A stretch of DNA of 64,000 nucleotides from contig OX463852.1 in NCBI GenBank assembly GCA_949825065.1, positions 18,192,189 through 18,256,188 of the forward strand. Reading direction: 5' to 3'. The translations under genes were made by a program, and so were the position numbers. The notes beneath the pieces were generated by a model that worked only from the letters and a program-made list of their open reading frames with translations, was not told the origin of the DNA and made no database searches. Shown here piece by piece: positions 43,431 through 53,407 of the stretch (positions are counted from its first letter, which is position 1; each line of letters starts with the position of its first letter). The DNA is from Odontocerum albicorne. Its lineage: Eukaryota > Arthropoda > Insecta > Trichoptera > Odontoceridae.

Positions 43431-44892
43431 TTATATAGATTGTTTTATACTTGATGCAGACAGAACAGCCTTTTTAGGTTTAAAAAAGGAATAATTATAA
43501 TTGTTGCAGAAATAGTTTCTGTAAGTTGATTGAGAAACGCGTTTTGAATTATTTTTCTCGGAAAATTCCTTATATACTCGTAAGTCGTACATTTTCAAAA
43601 TAGACAAATTTTTGTCAAGATACAGCTTTTTGCTTGATTTTCGCACGTAGTGCGATTCCGTCACAGAAATATTTTCAATGTGTTCCTTCAATCGCCACAA
43701 AATTATCTCAGAATGTTTATTTCCCGGAGCAATGTTTCCACGGTTGTCTTTTCCTGACAAAAAGCCCTCAGCGGTAGTGAATTCAAAAGCTTTGTTCACG
43801 GGGCCAATACTTATAGAAAGCGTTTTCTCGAAAAACTTCTGACTCACTCGATGCTTAATTCCGCCAGTAGTCAAAAAATAAGTATTTGAAATCGATCTTG
43901 CTTTATTTGAATTGAATTGTTTGGCTCAACGGATAGTACAATACATTTGCTAAAATAAATTCTTTTTGACGATTATAATTATTCAATGCCCAATACGATT
44001 TGCAAATCGAAACTCTATCATTCTCGATAAAATTATTATAACATTTAAAACGACAGAATTCACAATTCACTTATTTTGTTAACTTAGCAGGTTTTAATCC
44101 TTTTTTTGTTTCGTAAGGAAGGCATTCACTTCGTCTTTTCTTTGATACATTTTTTCCACATAGAAGGGTCACTCACACCCCTCTTCCATCTTAAGCCACT
44201 TTCAATTGAGATTTCCTCAGACAAAGATACTGGAATGCCAGCGACTCTAGATGAACTGCATGCCTCATTTTGATGTTCTTGTACAGGATCAGTGTTAACA
44301 ATATTCTCCTCAACAACATTTTCTTATAATGTTGATTCGTTTATGGATTCCACATTCGTTGGATCGGGCATGTAATCCGGATCACCGGTCGTGTCATCAA
44401 AATATTCATGATCACTTTCTTCGGCTAACAATGCTTAGTTAATATCGAGTGACAGTTTCTTGTAAAAAAATAATTTCATTATATTTTGAGATTATTTTCA
44501 ATGTATAATTAAAAAAAAACATTAATTTATGTTGAAATGAACATATATTTGTTAAAATTTCAACGCTTACCAATCACACACTGTCTTTTTCTAAAAATAA
44601 GTTAATTCATTGCAACTTCACGCTTATCATTAGTAAGGAAGAACTCATCAAGTAATATAATGACTTTTTCCATACAAACAAACAATCAATTTTTATAAAT
44701 AGTTAATGATTTTTTTAGAGGCCTAACTTCGCTATTGGCTTAAATAATGCCGTTTTTGACTTTTAGAATGATAGAGATTTGTGTTTTTGATTCAAATAAT
44801 GAAACATCTCATTTTGAGAAAAAATGGTAATTCATGACTTTTTACTTAACAATGAATATATAAAACATAAAAATACATTGTCCAAAGTTTAC

Positions 44893-45581
44893 GTTAGTTG
44901 CATTGGCTAGGGATCCGTATTCGTAACATAGAGAGAAATACATACCAACATCACGCCGTTTCGCTGAGGCACATGGCCGTGTCACTCCAAGAGGTCAATC
45001 TCAAGATATAATTTGAATTCAAATGAAAATCAATCAATACAATTCAATTTCACTGCTAATTGCACTGAAAAATAAGAAAATCAGTTAAAAAAAAAACGAC
45101 GTGAAACTGCTATTCTTTAGAGCTCGACACGCACGTCAACAACGCACACTTTACGAAATGACGCATAAAATATTTAGTATAGCTAGGTTGCCGTTACGTT
45201 CAACAGAGAGCGCTCCCATTATATCGTCTGTTTTATATATTATTTAATATTTATTATTTAATATTCAATATTTAATTATTTAATATTTAAGAAAAATAAA
45301 AAAAACAGTTAAAAAACGAAATGAAAGAATTCGAAACGTCGAAAATGCAATGTGACATAACTGTCAATGAGAATTGTTTAGTTTGCGTGTGTCGCTGCAG
45401 GGGGCGCTCCGATTATTTCGTCTGTTTTATATACTTTTTTATATACAACCGTATAAAAAAAAATATAAACATGCTTGTATATGAATGCAACCTTTTGTCA
45501 AAATTTCAAAGCAATCGGTGAAGAACTTTCGGAGATTAGAGATTTTCTATTAACGAACATTTACATTTTTATTCATGTAGA
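44893..45581 (-). repeat. 5' part of the outer Helitron
   Basis: From the TC terminus at 45581 down to about 44893. Blocks shared with the inner Helitron are TTTCAAAGCAATCGGTGAAG, CACTCCAAGAGGTCAATCTC and TACCAACATCACG. Sequence GTTTACGTTAGTTGCAT at 44893 recurs as GTTACGTTAGTTGCAT at about 39176 on the other side of the nested transposon, where the Helitron resumes. Confidence 0.8.
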
Positions 45582-45779
45582 TTAATATGTATATTTAAGT
45601 TCAATATATGTATATATATCACAAAATATTACCAAGAAGACTTACGTAATTGTGGAAGACTTATTTTATAGTGGTAAAGAATTTAGATTTGTTTTTAGTG
45701 GAACAACGCTTACATAGAACAAGAAGAACTGGATTTTTCGAGAATTTTATGGATAGATCTTGAGATATAGAAAATATAA

Positions 45780-46085
45780 CGCGGTTAATAATAAGACTCT
45801 CCTCAAGGGCACTTAAACGTAGAAAGAATGAATGAGGAAAGATTAACAAAAATAATCTATACAAGGCTGGAATGTGCAAGAAGTTTGTGAAGGTCTATAA
45901 AAAAACGTGGCACGACCAAATGAATCAAATTCTGAAATGGGAAGAGTAAAAATTCTTTATAATAGACAACTCATGACAAGGCGTGTATGGATGTGGCAGA
46001 ATCGAAAGATGTGTGCCAGGATAGAATGAAGTGGAGATATGTTCTCTCTGCCTATCCCAATAGGTACATGGCGTGATGGTTATGA
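45780..46085 (+). pseudogene. Non-LTR retrotransposon 3' fragment (WRYVLSAYP variant)
   Basis: Pieces VERMNEERLTKII, RGTTK and MKWRYVLSAYPNRYMA with the terminal GGCGTGATGGTTATGA. It is closest to the fragment at 10.5-10.9 kb, which shares the WRYVL ending. Confidence 0.65.
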
Positions 46086-46385
46086 TGAGCTACAAGACTT
46101 TTCCTTTCCTTTACGAAGGCGAGGTAGACCATGAGGGCACCAGACCGTGGTCTTCGAGCAATTGTCCTCGAGTCACCTCTTCCAGGCCGGTGCATTTGTG
46201 CTGCTCGGGTCGTTGGGTCGCACTTGAGAATCCATGGACTGTGACTGCCGTGTTTAATTTGTGTTCATTGCTCATGTCATAGCATAAAGATCTGGTGTCC
46301 CCACGTTACTCATTACAACATTAACATACATTTACTTATATTTCTAACGCCATTTAGTAACCAAAGATCATTCCAAGGGCGACGA
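46086..46385. other. No recognised feature
   Basis: Moderately GC-rich; a 69-codon plus frame (46073-46282) has no recognisable domain. Confidence 0.4.
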
Positions 46386-46625
46386 CATCCGTGACTTAGT
46401 TGATAACATACGATGCTTGACTTCCACCGCGGGGTTCCCGAAAAAAAATAATCCAATCTGGCATAATATTTCGTCTGCTAACAACTCGCACTACACATAT
46501 GCGAGTGATGTTGCTCATCAATTGCGAGGTAAAATGCCAACACGTGCATTGACGACCTCCTAGTGTCTACTCCTGTGGGTTTAATTGGGCTGAGGTCAAT
46601 ACCGTCTCCCGACCACGCACTTCTT
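46386..46625 (+). repeat. tRNA-derived SINE
   Basis: The head, ATCCGTGACTTAGTTGATAA with a shortened B-box region GGGGTTCCCG, is followed by the family body: ATCCAATCTGGCATAATATT, TCGTCTGCTAACAACTCGCA, GCGAGTGATGTTGCTCATCA and GGTCAATACCGTCTCCCG. It is older or more diverged than the 5.5-kb copy. Confidence 0.7.
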
Positions 46626-47004
46626 TATATCCTAATCAACACACGGTTAAATTGAAGCGTACTATACGAATAAAAAGAAAAATTCAAGGGCGCCTATATT
46701 ATAATGTAACATCTCTGTAAAAAAGTGATCACTTTCAACTAGCTACTCCAAAAAATTGCTCAAGTTCAACCTGTTTTCCCAGTTTACCTTAACTGAACGA
46801 TTTATATCTTGAGACCCAGATAATCTCTTTTATAAGCTTCCATAGGGTTTGGTTTGGGTACGGCTTGTTTCAGATCGAATCTTTAAACAACAAAAGTATA
46901 TTTCCAGAGACTGTAGAATGAGTTAAAATAATTCGAAAAAAATATAAATCTATTGACAGGCAAAGCTCTATTCTAAGCAAAAATGCGATTCCTGATTTCA
47001 CATA

Positions 47005-47330
47005 TATACCATCACGCCATTCCCCTGTCAGAGGAGATAGTCAAGAGGGACAGAGCGCAAAACGTTTCTATCACGTCATATTTCCTTCGCCTTGAACATC
47101 TCTGCAGTTTGCCTTACATTTAATTCTTTAAAAATTTCTTTCGCATAGTTCAACCATACTTTTATCTGTCTTTGAGAACACGACTGACATCACATTACCA
47201 TTGTAGATGTTTTTATCAATCCTTTGCACCTATTCGTTCAAAATGTCTAATTCACCCCAGTGTCGTCTTTTTTACTCTTCTTAAAACTCTTTTTAAAATG
47301 ATATAACAGTATCCCCATTGAAAGATATTT
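47005..47330 (-). pseudogene. Non-LTR retrotransposon 3' fragment, eroded
   Basis: The minus strand begins at its terminus with GGCGTGATGGTATATATGTG. Upstream, weak KVWLNYAKEIFKELNVR-like and KNIYNGNVMS-like pieces occupy the places of PRKVW, ILKEGNVKS and the TKQIYS block. No long frame remains. Confidence 0.6.
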
Positions 47331-47970
47331 TAGTTCGATGATTTAAGTTTGTTTCAAAGTTTGACAACCCCCATCCAGAATAAAATAAATATTGAAATTC
47401 AACATAAAAATTCTTAATCATAATTTATTTAAATAAAATTAAAATACAACGTTTTGAAAGCAAAAGCCAGAAACCGTTTCAAAATTTTCTTCTTACAAAA
47501 AAGTTAAAAATAGAGTTATCAATCTTTGGAAATAAACGACGGTCATTCAGTTATTTGTAGCATACAACTTTTAATACGAACAAACAAAAAAAACTCACGA
47601 ATGATGTAAAACCAACTTGAAACGATACGTCAGATGACGTAGTGTTTCCGTATCGCTGGCAACACCAGAATTATGTCAATGCTAATGGGGCTGTGTGAGC
47701 ACCAGAACGAACCGGTGCAAAAAATGTAACAATTACGTAGTTTTTTCTACTTGGGAACTACAACAGGTATTATTATCTTTTACGGACGGAGCACTTTGCA
47801 AATAAAAAACAGCGGTCAAGGTTTCAGGACATGTGTTTTTGTAAATAATACACTATTTAATTCTAGTTGAGTTTCGAGACTGCACAATCAACAGCGGATA
47901 ACAACACGATCAACACTTATGTTAACTTTTGGCCTGATAACAGTGGAATTAATCCAAACATTATGTGGCG
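47331..47970. other. No recognised feature
   Basis: AT-rich spacer. Confidence 0.45.
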
Positions 47971-48236
47971 TCTGTGGCGTGGCGTTATGGCAGAAGTTGA
48001 CATGTCCGTTTTACCTTAGTTTACAGGAGAAGCAATATTAACTTTGATAAGCTGGTAAAATCAGTATAAATAAGCATTTTTTAAGTTTTCCCAAACAATA
48101 TATATTTGGTTTGGATAATGACTGACACACCAAGTTTTGCCACAACATGCTGAGAAATATATTCTATAAATTGGGAGAATAAACACAAAATGACAAAAAA
48201 CGGACATATCAACTTCTGACATAACGCCACAGATGT
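47971..48236. mobile_element. Short inverted-repeat element (MITE-like), ~265 bp
   Basis: The left end, GGCGTTATGGCAGAAGTTGA with CATGTCCGTTTTA (47981-48013), is the imperfect reverse complement of the right end AAAAACGGACATATCAACTT with CTGACATAACGCC (48196-48229), and CTGTGG/CCACAG extends it outward. The centre is AT-rich and non-coding. Confidence 0.75.
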
Positions 48237-49083
48237 AAAATGCAATAATTTCTCATACAGCTTATAAAGAGTATTCCAACTCACACTGTACATTACTTTC
48301 ATACAGGTGGCGCTGTCGATTTTTACAACTATTGATATATTACTTTCACAAACAGTCCATAGATGACAAAGTTGATATATTATACAATATTTAAATTTCT
48401 TAAGTATTTATTTCCTAATATACGAGTATGTATAATATATGAAATAGTCTGTTTATACTTTCTAGCTTCATAATAAACAGTTGAAATCGAAAGACTGAAG
48501 TGAATTTAATTTGGAAATTTATTCAGACTCAAATTCATTCATGGTCAATTTACATTATTATTATTTAATTTGTCCGATAAGCAATATCTTTAAGTGTGTG
48601 ACAGTTAATCTAATTTTACCAGTAAAACTTGTTTTCGATAAAAGTACATTTCGACTATACGAAACAATGTTTCAAATTATTTGTTCGTTGTTAAATCACA
48701 CATCCATTATTCCATTCGAGAGAAAAAAAGAGTAAACAATCAATTCTTCCCCTTCCTCAGAAAGAACTCTTATCTTAATTTAGTATGAAAGAGTCTTTTG
48801 TAAATACCAACCAAGCTTAAATTTTTATTTGAACATCCACCAAGTCCCTGTCTTTGTCTTTCAGAGAACAAAAGCGTTGATATTTTGGCAAGTATAATCT
48901 ATAATTTACGAGTATTTGCAGTTATGATTATTTTTATCCTTCAGCGATTTTGTTAATCCCTTCCGGAATTGTGATTTTTGTTCGTCTTATTCAAGTTGCT
49001 TTCGAAAAAGAGGGAGAATTGTAAAAAGGCCTCCATTGAACGACACAGAGTGTATGTTAATATAATAATGCGAACCGAATGAT
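48237..49083. other. No recognised feature
   Basis: AT-rich. Nothing coding recognised. Confidence 0.45.
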
Positions 49084-50440
49084 ATTTAGAACATATAGTG
49101 ACTGGTTACAATAGGAAACAACAAACAACCCTCCTGTCGCTGGACGTGGCGAAGGCCTTCGACACGGTCTGGCACAACGGACTGCTCTTCAAACTGCACA
49201 AGGCCGGAATCTCTCTCCGCCTCGTGCAGATCATAGCTTCATTCTTAAGCGACCGTACCTTTTCCGTCAAGGTGAGCGGTATAAATTCCTCTCACCGCCC
49301 CATACAAGCGGGGGTTCCGCAAGGAGCCCTCCTCTCTCCCACCCTCTACAATATATACACCAGCGACATGCCCTCTCTCCAAAACAGCCGATCTATCACG
49401 GCTCAATACGCGGACGATACGGCTTTTCTCTCGAGTTCGAGACACTCTTGCGATTCCCACTCTCGCATTCAAGAATTCCTCCCAAGTTTAGAACGCTGGT
49501 GTAGAAACTGGAAGGTCAAGATAAACCCTTCCAAGAGCGCAGCAGTCCGTTTTTCCAGAAGACGTCTCGACTTCATCCGCCCACTCAAACTTTTCGGCCA
49601 GAGCGTTCCGTGGTGCGACGAGGTGAAATACCTCGGCGTCACTCTCGACGCGAAGCTGTCCTGGAAAAGGCACACCACCATCATAACCGGGAGGGCGTAC
49701 GGCACTCTGAAAGCCCTAACACCACTCCTGGGCAGACACAGTAGGATGTCCCCACGTATCAAGTTAAACTTGTACAAGGCCATCATACGTCCTCAGATGA
49801 CTTACGCCATCCCGGTGTGGGGCCACGCGGCCGAAACCCACATGCGCAAACTCCAGGTGTTGCAAAACAAGGCTACACGCATCATTATGGATGCGCCCTA
49901 CTTTGTCAGCAACAAACGGCTTCATGAAGATTTAGATCTCCCCACCATCCGAGAATACGCGATCTCTCTGGCCGAGAGGTTCTACAGTTCTCTCCCGAGC
50001 CACCCGAACCCCCTAATCAGTTCACTGTCGGACTACGACGCGAACGCGAATATCATACACCCCAGGCCGAAGCAGATTCTTCGCACAACCCCCCGACCAC
50101 CTATTCGCAACGGTAGGCGCCGAATTATGCCTAGAGCGCATATATAACACGTAGTTTATCTTACTCCCATATTTATCTATTTACTATTTATTTTAAAGTC
50201 ACAGCGTTCTCCCCCCACCTATCTTCGTAATATATATATTTTATTTTTATACATATATATCAAAGTATTTATCTCTATCCTTTCTTTTCTGTATAATTAT
50301 TTATGAACGCCCGTGACGCATAAATTATAAGTATATTAATATGTACCCGATATATGTATTTGTAACCTTAATATATGTATCAACTTCTATCCTTCCTCTC
50401 TTTTATTCAATAAAAACTTTCCACACCACCACCCAAATAT
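49084..50440 (+). mobile_element. 5'-truncated Jockey-type retrotransposon
   Basis: GC-rich coding sequence starts abruptly within AT-rich flank at about 49084 and runs through the stop at 50147 into a ~290-bp 3' UTR ending TTCAATAAAAACTTTCCACA (AATAAA about 50408). The coding GC content differs sharply from the neighbouring DNA, which fits insertion recent enough not to have drifted. The target duplication was not resolved. Confidence 0.85.
49098..50147 (+). CDS. Jockey reverse transcriptase, C-terminal 349 codons, open
   Basis: The frame opens within the polymerase domain. LSLDVAKAFDTVWHNGLLFK contains motif A (Asp16 of this frame), AGVPQGALLSPTLYNIYTSD is motif B, and QYADDTAFL is motif C with catalytic Asp106 and Asp107. 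Then WKVKINPSKSAAV, VKYLGVTLDAKLSWKRH, LYKAIIRPQMTYAIPVWGHA and LQVLQNKATRIIMDAPYFVS form the thumb and connection. The endonuclease, gag-like ORF1 and the N-terminal half of the RT are missing. No internal stop occurs over 349 codons. The annotated Met is internal; it is simply the first ATG after truncation. It is unlikely to be active alone. Confidence 0.9.
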   Translation: MTGYNRKQQTTLLSLDVAKAFDTVWHNGLLFKLHKAGISLRLVQIIASFLSDRTFSVKVSGINSSHRPIQAGVPQGALLSPTLYNIYTSDMPSLQNSRSITAQYADDTAFLSSSRHSCDSHSRIQEFLPSLERWCRNWKVKINPSKSAAVRFSRRRLDFIRPLKLFGQSVPWCDEVKYLGVTLDAKLSWKRHTTIITGRAYGTLKALTPLLGRHSRMSPRIKLNLYKAIIRPQMTYAIPVWGHAAETHMRKLQVLQNKATRIIMDAPYFVSNKRLHEDLDLPTIREYAISLAERFYSSLPSHPNPLISSLSDYDANANIIHPRPKQILRTTPRPPIRNGRRRIMPRAHI

Positions 50441-52458
50441 CAATCAAACAAGTCCGTTCAATAAATCATTCGATGAAGGAGTAAGGTGTCCATTAATCGG
50501 ACCGACACTCCGAGTAAAACCCCAACTAGACGATATTTGGTCACTCGCTCAACTGTATTGCATCTGTCATGATCGCAGAAGGTAGAACGCATGTACCTGA
50601 TGAGGCATCGAAAGGCAAGTAAGTATGATAAATAATAACATGTCCCACCAATGCGGGATCTGGGGTGTTTTTCTTTACCAAGCACTGAAGCTGATCAAAA
50701 GTTAGTATGTTATTCACTCTTCCAGCTAGACGATAATATATAATGGCTGTTTCTATATTTATTCCAAATTTATTTTATATATTCATTAGATTTTTCAAAT
50801 ATATGTATTAATTTGTTTCAGTGCCACTGCACTGCGCTCATAGTATATTTTATGTATATGTATTTTATAAGTCTGCAATATATTTATTTAAAAAACTGAC
50901 ATGGCGTCGAACAGGTTTAATCGATGTACTCTTGATTTAAGCTTATATGCGTCAAACGCACTTCCCCCATTATAAAAGTGAACACGTAGATGTTTGAGTT
51001 TACGACCATACAATATGGAAGTCATTCGATTTATGTCATATTTTTATGTCGTCTTGCTCATAAAGCGATATTCAAACATTCACCATTGAGTGAAATAATT
51101 CTTAGTCAGCAGTTTTCATAACACGAGAATCAATATTCAATGTTGTAATACTAGAGTAATAATACCAGATTATTACTCAAATGTTAAACAAAGTCTGAAA
51201 CCCGTATCAGTGGAATTTTTCCAATTGCTAATATAGTATGTTGACAAAAATATCGAATAATAATTTAATTCCAGCCAGTGTGCAGAATGTTCCAATACAA
51301 CACAAGCCAAAATTTGACAAAATAAAACAAAGTTAGTATAACAAAAAAATTACACACGAAAAACAAAATTGATTGTAATCTATACACACACAATCATATT
51401 TTCAGAAAGACAGAAGATACAAAGAAAGAAATAAGAAACAAAAAAAAGACGAATTGGTAAAATATTGGTTTCCTCCTATTCTCTTCCTTTTATGTTGAAA
51501 TCAGTAGTTTTTTACTCCAGTATAAAAAGTTGACGACGAGACCCACTTACACACACGCTGTTGAAATAATTACATTTTTGTATTCAATAATACGGGACCC
51601 AAATCCTGCGACGCGATTTCGTATGGCTTCAAATAAATATATTCTATGTTAAACGAGCATCTTGCTCGCACTACGGAAAAGGCGTTTATGGAAAAGCTGA
51701 CGGAACATATACCATAGATATACTCGTATAATATACTTTATCAAATAACTTTCGTTTATGAAACGGCCTAAGCCTTCAACTTATTTCCCGTAGTGTAAAT
51801 CATCAAAATCCTGTATAGATCTTGACTTTCTTATGAAACTTCGATAGCTCGTTATAATATCAATTTGAAGTACCAATTTGTTCGTGGAAACGTCATCGCT
51901 TTGGAATACGACACTTCTATTCGATGCACGTGCCTCCGGGGTCTTCCAATCTTAATATATTTTGAGACAGCCTCTATGGACTTCTTGGAAAGACGCTTGT
52001 GTTCCACCAGAATCTCAGTATTGCGGATAATTCGTAGATGTTATTGTGCTCTATGTGCGTAAGGTAGCATAACCATCGTGCGATGATAAACAGGTTACGT
52101 GCTTGCGCAATGGCTCTTATAACCAAAAGGCTGGGTTAAAGGTGCCGAGGATAATCTTGTCTCCCGGCTGCAACACCAATGGAGATGTGTTAAGTAGTCA
52201 AGTAACAGATGGGTAATAATAAAAAATGTACATATTTAGAGATAAAGGGTTGTTGTAGCATCGTGGTTGTAGCGTCTTGGGCAATCTCCTTTATCATGTT
52301 TAATTCATCATTAGTTTTACTGAAACGAATGTTGGAGATAGACAGACTTCATCTTTGTGTCTTGTGTTTACATTTTGAGAGATAAAGAGAGCAAGGGCAA
52401 AATCGAGGACGAGAGAGAAATAAAAATAGAGAGCGAGAGGTAGATAGAAATGGAGACA
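50441..52458. other. No recognised feature
   Basis: About 2 kb of AT-rich DNA. Short open frames (for example 51865-52062) have no recognisable domain. A purine-rich stretch of GAGA-type repeats lies at 52376-52450. Confidence 0.45.
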
Positions 52459-52515
52459 GGTCATAAAAATACTCATCTTTACCGTATACTGGTAAAAAGA
52501 AGTATTTTTATGACC
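52459..52515. other. 57-nt hairpin, pre-miRNA-like
   Basis: GGTCATAAAAATACT (52459-52473) pairs perfectly with AGTATTTTTATGACC (52501-52515). After a 4-base internal mismatch, TTTACC pairs with GGTAAA, leaving a GTATACT loop. The total stem is about 25 positions. It could be a microRNA precursor, a tiny foldback element, or chance in AT-rich DNA. Confidence 0.7.
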
Positions 52516-53115
52516 CCATGGCCACCTTATATCACGAGAAGAGATAGTAACCTAAATTCGTGTATTAATGATCTGCACAAACACGTGCCTGCGATACGGT
52601 TTTAATCTCATTTCGGTGTGTAAACATTGGAGAATAACATCCTTATCTCCGTACCGCACCACTGCCGCTCCACAATCGTGTCATTTCATTTAAATTTAAA
52701 TAAATAAAATTACGGGTCCTAATGCCTGCTTACCCTCATGCACTATCTGATGATGATAACTTTGATGTGTTTCGGAATCTGTACCGTTTTGTGACGAGTA
52801 TGAAAACACTACTCTTTTCGTACGAAAATCGAAATATTTTTGAATTGTTTTAAAAAGTAAAATATATAAAAAGCGGAAGTGTTTCAAGCCGCTATAGCAA
52901 ACGTCACACAATTTGAATGCGGTTCGAACAAACCTCAAGTGTCATACCGCTCACCGCTAGGAGATTTTGACGTAATATTAATTATTTTGAAAACGGAAAT
53001 AGTGTACAAACTCCAAAATATTGATTTAAATAGCGATTGACATTCATTACTTCCATAACTTGACAAAAATATACTGTATAGTATAAGCTATATGTAAAAA
53101 AACACTAATTGACTA
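52516..53115. other. No recognised feature
   Basis: AT-rich; an 80-codon minus frame at 52696-52938 has no recognisable domain. Confidence 0.4.
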
Positions 53116-53290
53116 CCTCCGTGACCCGGTTAGTAAGACGCCTGTTTTCCAGCCCGTGGGCTGGGGATTGGATTCCCGTTGGAACCTTAATTTAAAAAAA
53201 AAAGGATTCCAGTCTGGTTTAAACTAAAGATCTCTTCACAATCTATCTGGTTGGTTGAAAGAGATTGCCACGTGGCAATTAGCCCGCCAG
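53116..53290 (+). repeat. tRNA-derived SINE, truncated body
   Basis: The head CTCCGTGACCCGGTTAGTAA (A-box region) and B box GGATTGGATTCCC (53166-53178), then a poly-A stretch and GGATTCCAGTCTGGT, the start of the family body. A 16-bp perfect palindrome ATTGCCACGTGGCAAT lies at 53264-53279. A mariner begins 14 bp further on. Confidence 0.7.
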
Positions 53291-53407
53291 GTTGTATTAT
53301 ATACACGGTCTTTCAATAAGGACGCTCGATTTTTAAATGTAAATAAAACAAGTTGTGTGTGAGATATCCACTCAATTTTTTTTTATTTGAAAGAATATTT
53401 TATGGCA

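Larger units (their letters stand above)
40047..43439 (-). mobile_element. Inner Helitron, 3393 bp, Rep-bearing
   Basis: The 5' end at 43439 (TCTATATAAATAAAAATGTA, host A at 43440) and the 3' end at 40047 (GCGTGGCCGGGTACAGCTAG, host T at 40046) follow Helitron rules. A CCACAGCAACGCGTGG hairpin precedes the 3' end. The flanking transposase gene rejoins in frame when 40047-43439 is removed. It carries Rep sequence but lacks most of the helicase, so it is a deletion derivative. Ends are near identical to those of the outer Helitron. Confidence 0.92.
39614..44480 (-). pseudogene. Probable transposase-like gene, split by a Helitron
   Basis: Minus-strand pieces in order. 44480-44140: acidic start with YFDDTTGDPDYMPDPTN, then GLRWKRGVSDPSMWKKCIKE. 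About 44080-43900: NCEFCRFKC and ALNNYNRQKEFILANVLYY. 43874-43431: VSQKFFEKTLSISIGPVNKA, NIAPGNKHSEI, VTESHYVRKSSKKLYLDKNL, YRNYFCNNYNYSFFKPKK and CSVCIKYK. Beyond the Helitron, 40046-39614: NEETVQMYHNYLRRRNESNA and KLYDKMLPIANAKKKDLLKL with CSSGVVPEEFPSWYASL. I recall this motif order from a multicopy arthropod protein family of likely transposon origin, but cannot name it. At least two frameshifts plus the insertion disable it. Confidence 0.65.
39272..44852 (-). mobile_element. TIR DNA transposon of unclassified family, nested in the outer Helitron
   Basis: Inverted ends: left TTGTTAAGGAAAAAGTCAT followed by TAATTGCATT (39272-39300) and right, on the minus strand, TTGTTAAGTAAAAAGTCAT followed by GAATTACCATTTT (44852 downward). 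About 27 of 30 positions match. Between them lies one broken gene on the minus strand, itself split by an inner Helitron. Subtracting that insertion leaves about 2.2 kb, a normal size for a DNA transposon. The target duplication is not clear. Confidence 0.7.
38396..45581 (-). mobile_element. Outer Helitron, split by a nested DNA transposon
   Basis: Minus orientation. The 5' end at 45581 reads TCTACATGAATAAAAATGTA with host A before it. The 3' end at 38396 reads CGTGGCCGGGTACAGCTAG with host T after it; a hairpin precedes CTAG. These are Helitron termini (5' TC, 3' CTRR, insertion between A and T). Helitron sequence occupies 45581-44853 and 39271-38396, in the same order as in the inner Helitron. 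The middle is a TIR transposon. Without the insert it is about 1.6 kb and non-autonomous, lacking the Rep domain. Confidence 0.82.
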
